Below are positions 50,197 to 55,754 of a stretch of 55,754 bases of DNA, in pieces; the stretch's first letter is position 1, and each line of letters starts with the position of its first letter. The notes beneath the pieces are model-generated. The model made no database searches, had not been told where the DNA came from, and saw only the letters and a list, made by a program, of their open reading frames with translations. Position numbers and translations under genes: made by a program. The stretch is from Porphyra umbilicalis. Lineage: Eukaryota; Rhodophyta; Bangiophyceae; Bangiales; Bangiaceae. The DNA is taken from the NCBI GenBank assembly GCA_002049455.2, contig KV919175.1, positions 1-55,754 on the forward strand, in the 5' to 3' direction.

Positions 50197-52900
50197 CCTC
50201 GCGCGACACGTGATGATACCCCCGCGGTGCATGCTGCGCGTCCAGCATCATGTCTTGGCGTCCACACATCCTGGAGCCAGCGTGACAGATCATGCGAACG
50301 TGCAGCTGCCACCGGTTTATTTCTGCTCTTTTTTCTTTCTTTCTCGTTTTATTTTTCTCGTGGGTTTTTTATCAAAGACGAGTAAACCAAAAAAACGTAC
50401 GTCGCTTCTCAGGATTATCGCGCGCGATCATCACGGAAAATATGAGCGGAAGTGCTCCTCAGTTAATTTCTAATACTGTTCTCTTGTTCATTTCTCGGCA
50501 GTCCCTCAAGATGAGGTACTCGCAGAATCGAAGAGTGAGAATGAGGGCCGCTCCACGAACCATCTAGCAGATCGTTCCTCCGACCAGCGCGGGGATTGCA
50601 GTGTGGATATCCTCTGACATAGGCTCTGTGATGGACTCACATGTGGTCGATTGTATCGACCCCATGACCATCATACAAATGAAGTGCAGTACGTGATTGG
50701 ACACCATGCCTCGAAAAAGGAGAGGGATAAATCACCATTTAGTATCTGAAACAGTCTGTGTGGACGCGTAGGGACAACGTAGACAAGTGTATCTTTCTGA
50801 CTGCACAACGAACGTGCCAACATACTGCTGGTCATCGAGTCTGCGGAATAGTCTCTCATACGTTTTGCAGGATCAGATGCCGTCTTGTTCGGCAAACGGT
50901 CCTGGACACAGTTCCTGAACTGATCGCAGGATCATCCTCGGGTAAATGCTAAAACAATCCCATGATCAAATCACGGCAATTCCTACTCTCACTCGTGGAA
51001 CTATCCTACCAGGCTGCCAGAAAAATCCGGAAGATAATCCCACAACCGTCGACGACCTTATTCCCAGAATCATTCTTCGAAGAGTCCGGCGGCATACCCC
51101 AATTCAGCCTCCTTATTTATATTAGCGAAACATATCTCAACACATCTCGTGATTTAATACCAGCGCGCAGGCACGAAAATTCCGATTCTCATTCGTGGAA
51201 CTACACAGCGTTTTGTCCCCGATTCCTTAAAACTGAGAACTGCGAGATTCGAACACGCCCACCGATGGTTCGCAGAACAGTCGCACATCGATCATGCGAT
51301 CAAATGATGCCCACTTTTTGTTGATCTCGGAGACAGAGCCCGCAGTGGAGTTCAGAAGTGCTCGAATACCATCTGCACCGATATTCAGTGGGAATTATCC
51401 TCACACCAGCACCTGCAGATTTGGCAATTGTCCGGCGAAGTTGCTGCCCCATGCTCATGAAGGATCATTCCGATTCGCTGGTTCTAATCGTTCTGCGTAT
51501 CGTGCTGAGAACTGTCCTGAAGTGGGAGTAAGATCATCCTGAGGATCGTGCTCAGGACTATCCTGGCGTCGGAGTACAATCACCCTGGGGATCGTCGTCA
51601 TAGATTGAGTGAACGAGTGCGCAAGATTGATCTAGATTCCTGCCTCAAGGACTCGATCGTAGATGATAGCCTAGACTACTTCAAGTGACGTCGTGAGGAG
51701 GGTCTGCCGAAACCGATCAGAGAGCAAGACCTGCCCATGGGGCGTCGCTCCTGGGCCACAAAGCGTGTGCAGAGGGAACCTCAATGTTACTTGGTAGTCG
51801 TGCGACCGACACGCTGTTTCCCGGCGCAGAGGGGATGGGAACTGGGTAAACATGCGTCGGCTCGCACATCGAGAATACCGTGAAGTCCCGGACGCACCCA
51901 GTCCCGATTTATCAATGATTGGGTCTCCTTCACGCGCAGTAAATTCGTTCTCAGCTCAGTGGCAATCTCGTCCCCTTTCGTCCTAACACAGCACGTCCCG
52001 AACTCGCAATCCCCCGGTTCAATACGGTTCAGAAGCACACGCACCAGATTCTCAAGCGCATGAGTGATGTGTCAGATTGCAAGTTGGGCAGTGCTCTGAA
52101 CGAAGAGAATGTCCACAGGTTTGTGTTCACACTGTTGACGAAATAGGCAGACATTTTGTTCGCGGAAGAGGCAGTCAGACTATCAGTTGAACAAGTCCTC
52201 ACATTTTGTTCGAATGACAGTCCCCGAGATGATCTGTGGGTCAGGATGACACTGCTTCTGGAACGATCCCAGAGTCAGTCCCGAAGATGATCCGTTGAAC
52301 GAGTCCAGAACTGTAGTGATGAACTGCCGAATCACAGAGGTCACTCGAGAATCAGGTAATCTGAAATGTAGGATTTTCGCTGATCCACGGAACTTTTGTG
52401 CACATGATCCTCCGAATCATGCTGAGGCCATCTCACAGGAGCTTTGCATGGCTATCTCAACACATTCTTTCGCGTCTACTCGTTATAGATTTACAAGCCG
52501 GCAAATTTAGAACTATCCCGGCGGTGAAATACCGACCCGCAGTGTATCCTACCGGGCTGCCAGAAAAATCCCGAAGATAATCCCATATCCATCGTCGACC
52601 TTATCTCCAGGATCATCCATCGAATAGTCCGGCGGCATATCCCAATTCAGCCTCCTTATTTATATTAGCGAAACATATCTCAATACATTATGTGAATTTA
52701 ATACCTGCACGCAGTGTGCTCTGCTCGCCGAACAGCTCGTTGGATGGCAATTTCGACAACAGAAATGAGCCCAGCTGTGCCTGTTTGGTCTTGGGTCAAC
52801 AGGAGACGCTTTAATTCCGAGCCATTTCTCTTCAAGAACGGTTGTAGCGCCAACTTTTGTCGCGCCCCATACGTGATCAGGGGGGGGGGGGTAGGTCTAT
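50197..52900. repeat. Lower-GC right flank with GATC-rich motifs and a diverged direct repeat
   Basis: No convincing gene in 2.7 kb. Many GATC-containing motifs occur (for example GCAGGATCATCC near 50925-50936, GATCATCCTGAGGATCG near 51532-51548), over twenty in 50400-52680 by eye. A segment of about 170 bp occurs twice in direct orientation at ~51003-51175 and ~52545-52715, sharing GGCTGCCAGAAAAATCC and CCTCCTTATTTATATTAGCG. Poly-T/C runs lie near 50320-50375. Confidence 0.5.
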
Positions 52901-53660
52901 GCCTACACAGCCTTTAGCGCTACCTAGCGGCCGAGGGACCGGGGAACAGTAAAGGAATAGCTCACGGTCGGGGCAGCCTACGCCCTTGACTGTCACCCCT
53001 GCTACTTGCGGCGCTTCGTGGCGACTGGTCCTCGATCACAGGAGCGACCTACCTGGGTACTCTGGGGCGGCGGCGCTCAGTACAGGCACGACTGTCGATG
53101 GAAGAGGGGTCTCATAATCTGTTGGAGTGTCATGGGGGGAGGACGGAGGAATCGAACAGGGGAGGCGGGGGGGGGGCGGGGAAGAGGTGGGCTGGCCTAC
53201 GACCTCGGCCACCTGTTTTCTGGTCCCACTTTCGTGTCCGCTGGCGGGAAAGGTGCCTCCTCCCGTGATACGAGCAGCCTCTACAAAGTGCACACATGAC
53301 CGTCTTAGCCATTGGTGGCTCGCCTCTGTGGCAGAGTGGGGCGGAGGCAGGGACGACGGTGAGACCGATCGGGTGAGACGGCGTGATCGTTGCAAGTCCA
53401 AATCGCCGTTTTGGGGGTTCCTGGGGGGGGGGGGCAGGGAGGGTCGACGTCGGTCCTGCTGGAAGGCGTGATTCTTGTGCGTTCGTACCAGTTCTTTTTC
53501 GTATGGATGACATTCAGAGGGTTGCCTCCCCGGAGAGCTTGAGCCAATGCTTTAAATCCTCGTGGTTCCGTTGGGAAGCGCAACGGCTTGTGTTCGTAGG
53601 CACCAAATCAGGTATTCTCATATGCGGGAGAGCTAGAATCAACGATTCCGGCTTGGCATC
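52901..53660. other. Spacer, no gene recognised
   Basis: Mixed sequence with G-runs (52881-52890, 53166-53180, 53425-53437). The open frames here overlap in several directions and have no motifs. Confidence 0.4.
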
Positions 53661-53672
53661 AATTGAGCACAA

Positions 53673-53696
53673 CCCTGGCATCAATTGATGCCAGGG
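53673..53696. repeat. Perfect 24-bp palindrome
   Basis: Twelve bases CCCTGGCATCAA are followed directly by their reverse complement. A partial copy (TTGGCATCAATTGAGC) lies ~20 bp upstream at 53654-53669. Confidence 0.9.
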
Positions 53697-54083
53697 CCTA
53701 GTAGAATAGACACTAGGCCATCGGATGGCAAAATGGCACACCGATAGACTTGATCTGAGAATCGAGCAAAATCGGGCTTGCGGGTGACCCCCCTTTAACC
53801 ACCACAGCGCCGCCACACACACGCTGTCTGGCCTGCACGCCCTGCGGCAACCGCGGTGTGTGGCAAGGATCTTTTGCCGGATGCACGGCGCGGCGGTGTC
53901 CGCTAGGGACAATGAGGCGGCCGCGCGCCCGGCACCAGTTCCCCTGGATCGCCATGAAAAGAAACGTGGCCGCCGTCCCTGCACAGACCAAAGCGCCACG
54001 CCCATCGCGGTGGCCGATAGGCGGCCCCGCCGCACCCTCTTCATAGACACTGGCCGCGCCGTCCCCCCCCCCCCCGCAGGCGA
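53697..54083. other. 3' flank of the beta-propeller gene
   Basis: Downstream of the minus-strand stop codon. GC-rich near 53870-54083, with no supported ORF or RNA. Confidence 0.4.
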
Positions 54084-55754
54084 CTAGGCCGCCTCGGCGC
54101 CCGGCGCCGGCCCAAACACCACCGACCCCGACACGCGGAGCGCCGCCAAGGATTGCACTTGGAAGCGGTCGCGGGAGCGCGTCCACAACCACTCGCGCCC
54201 AATCACAAACGTGCGGTCAATGCCCGACGCGGAGCGGCCCGACTTCAGCGGCGCGTGCGTGACGCGTCCCGCCTCGGTGATGACCGCGTCGCCGAGGCGC
54301 AAGACGACCGCGCCGCGAAACGTGTCGCGGCCATACGAGGAGACGGGCAGCACCGCGAGGCGGCGGGGCTCCCAGTAGAGGAACGCCCGGTGGTCCCACT
54401 GCACCGATGAGGAGGACGCAAAGTCCGGCTCGGCCCACGTGGCGAGCTCCCGCGGCGCCCGCACGTCCGACACGTCAAAGAGGGTGACCTTGACGCCCGT
54501 TGTGCGGCCCGTCTCGGTCGCGTCTTGGCCGACGCCGAGCAGCCGGCCGGGGCCGACTGGGTGGAGGTAGGAGGAAAAGCCGGGGATTTTCAGCTCCCCC
54601 GTCGCGACCATGTCGGTCAGGGAGATGATGTAGAGCGGGTCGACTTGGCGGAACGTCACCACGTAAGCGGCGGCGCCAATGTACCGAACCGCGTAGATGC
54701 GCTCGCCGCGGCCGAGGTTACCGACCTTACCGACTTCGGTCAGCGGCGACGGGCCGCTGGCGGGTGCCCCCGCCGCCCGCCGCAGCGCCGTAATCTCCGA
54801 CACGCTTGTGTTGCGGGAGCGCCACCAGGGCGCGCCGAGCGTCGTGGCCACGTAAAAGGTGCCATTGTTCTCGTGCATTGAAAACTGGTTGAGCACCGAC
54901 CCGCCAACGACGCCGCTGCCGCGGTACGTCGCGCCCTCCGTCCCATTGTCGACGTCAAACTGGTGGATGGACGTGTTGAACCTCGGGCCGTCATTGTCGG
55001 GCGTCGGCGCCGGCTCGGACGTAGTAGTCCGCCCGCCGTTCCCGGGGCGGACGAAAATGGGAATGGGCCGCACCGCCTCCCGGTAGTTGGTTGTGGCCAC
55101 ATACACCGAGCCGATGCTCGAGTAGACGGTGTTGCCGTCCGAAAAGATGGCCGTACCCGACCCGAGCGACGACGACGGCGCGTCCGCGTCGAGCGGCAGC
55201 GTCACGATGGAGAGGACGTCGAAGCCCGCAAACGCCGCCGGCCGGTACGTGCGGGTGCACGACGCCACGTAGCCAGTGGTGATCCCCCCGCGGGTATCCC
55301 CCGCCGGCTCGGTGCGGAAGCGCGGGAACCAATCCTCGAGCGTGGTGGCCCTGACGAGGGCCTTGTTGACCGCCTCGGCCTGCGCTTCCGACAGACCAAC
55401 GACGTGGCGGCCGGGGCGGGGGCGCTCGCCGGGCGACCGAAACGGCAAGTTCCTCCCCGATGGCGGGGACGCGACGAGGACGAGGCGCGCGACCCCCCCC
55501 ACGGAGCGGGAGCTGACGTACCCCCCCTGCAGGCGGGTGGTCGAGAGGAGCTTGGGCGCCCGCCGGTCGCTCGCGTCGACGACCCACACGACCGTCAGAT
55601 CCCTGCGCGCCGGCCCCGGCTCGCGTGTCGGGATGGCCCCCGGCGGGAGCCGCACCACGTCCGAGCGGACCGCGGCACCCGCGCCGTCGGCAAAGGCCAC
55701 CCGCGGCGGCGGCATATCCGGCTGCCGCGACGGCGACGGGGTTGGCGTGGGCGC
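54084..55754 (-). CDS. Beta-propeller protein of the PF09826 (Beta_propel) type, 5' end outside the window
   Basis: An uninterrupted minus-strand frame from the window edge to TAG 54084-54086. An ATG at 55713-55715 would give 543 residues, but the frame stays open beyond it, with a Pro/Thr/Ser-rich linker, so the protein is probably longer. Signature segments appear in family order: Val-Val-Asp-Ala-Ser-Asp...Leu-x-Gly-Gly-Tyr-Val-Ser-Ser-Arg; Thr-Ser-Ile-His-Gln-Phe-Asp-Val; Leu-Asn-Gln-Phe-Ser-Met-His-Glu...Phe-Tyr-Val-Ala-Thr-Thr; Gly-Glu-Arg-Ile-Tyr-Ala-Val-Arg-Tyr; Tyr-Val-Val-Thr-Phe-Arg-Gln-Val-Asp-Pro-Leu-Tyr; Leu-Lys-Ile-Pro-Gly-Phe-Ser-Ser-Tyr-Leu-His-Pro; Leu-Phe-Asp-Val-Ser-Asp; Trp-Asp-His-Arg-Ala-Phe-Leu. 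This family is mainly described as secreted proteins of bacteria and archaea. The local GC and codon use match the window, so it is resident and not obvious contamination. Function unknown. Confidence 0.8.
   Translation of the reverse strand, partial: APTPTPSPSRQPDMPPPRVAFADGAGAAVRSDVVRLPPGAIPTREPGPARRDLTVVWVVDASDRRAPKLLSTTRLQGGYVSSRSVGGVARLVLVASPPSGRNLPFRSPGERPRPGRHVVGLSEAQAEAVNKALVRATTLEDWFPRFRTEPAGDTRGGITTGYVASCTRTYRPAAFAGFDVLSIVTLPLDADAPSSSLGSGTAIFSDGNTVYSSIGSVYVATTNYREAVRPIPIFVRPGNGGRTTTSEPAPTPDNDGPRFNTSIHQFDVDNGTEGATYRGSGVVGGSVLNQFSMHENNGTFYVATTLGAPWWRSRNTSVSEITALRRAAGAPASGPSPLTEVGKVGNLGRGERIYAVRYIGAAAYVVTFRQVDPLYIISLTDMVATGELKIPGFSSYLHPVGPGRLLGVGQDATETGRTTGVKVTLFDVSDVRAPRELATWAEPDFASSSSVQWDHRAFLYWEPRRLAVLPVSSYGRDTFRGAVVLRLGDAVITEAGRVTHAPLKSGRSASGIDRTFVIGREWLWTRSRDRFQVQSLAALRVSGSVVFGPAPGAEAA

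Noticed and set aside
53514..54192. Minus-strand ORFs of 159-178 codons
   Set aside because: No motifs, mutually overlapping frames, Arg/Ala/Gly-rich; they lie in the 3' flank of the beta-propeller gene.
54084..55754. Bacterial contamination as the source of the beta-propeller gene
   Set aside because: It is contiguous with eukaryotic repeat-rich sequence, with similar GC, no neighbouring bacterial genes and no Shine-Dalgarno context.

Overview
This looks like nuclear DNA of a GC-rich, repeat-laden eukaryote. There are long G and C homopolymer runs, Ty1/copia LTR retrotransposons, DDE transposase genes, a JmjC-domain gene, plausible GT-AG introns and TATA/CCAAT boxes. No bacterial operons or Shine-Dalgarno sites are seen. 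A bangiophyte red alga (Porphyra/Pyropia type) is my best guess from composition, but the sequence does not prove it.

Layout. (1) 1-3960: two broken copies of a non-LTR retrotransposon with a YxDD reverse transcriptase and a C-terminal zinc-binding/endonuclease-like region. The first ends just before the 3' half of a tRNA-Ile(AAU)-like sequence. (2) 4405-6354 and 12014-12894: a Crinkler/RHS-like gene (P-loop NTPase then PD-(D/E)xK nuclease), split by a young copia element at 6355-12013 with 422-bp LTRs and a perfect GCTAC target duplication. (3) 13397-15000: a sugar-transporter-like fragment and a membrane/coiled-coil ORF. (4) 16510-22201: a KDZ-like transposase gene with a SWIM-type zinc motif, plus an unknown neighbour on the same strand. 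(5) 23596-50193: a Tnp2 (CACTA/Plavaka-like) transposase frame with two in-frame stops, then a large minus-strand region carrying a JmjC dioxygenase, a repeat protein and a weakly Ulp1-like protein, then a small intron-containing gene. Both flanks are lower-GC and rich in GATC-containing motifs. (6) 54084 to the window end: a PF09826-type beta-propeller protein, a family best known from prokaryotes.

Two structural points matter for any reader. First, 27192-35822 and 35824-49089 are near-identical copies of one segment joined by a single N at 35823. This is what an unmerged contig overlap or two haplotypes placed in tandem would look like. The second copy carries a copia insertion (39726-44684, duplication TGGGC), and the first copy is the matching empty site. 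Gene counts there may be doubled artificially.

Second, both copia families have a primer-binding site directly after the 5' LTR that matches the anticodon stem-loop of initiator tRNA-Met (GGTTATGGGCCCAG type). That implies half-tRNA priming as in Drosophila copia and yeast Ty5.

The most novel candidate system is the 22.6-52.9 kb region read as one very large DNA transposon: a Tnp2-like transposase with chromatin-modifier-like cargo, a promoter-proximal 86-bp higher-order repeat array and shared flank motifs. Termini were not found, so this remains a hypothesis.
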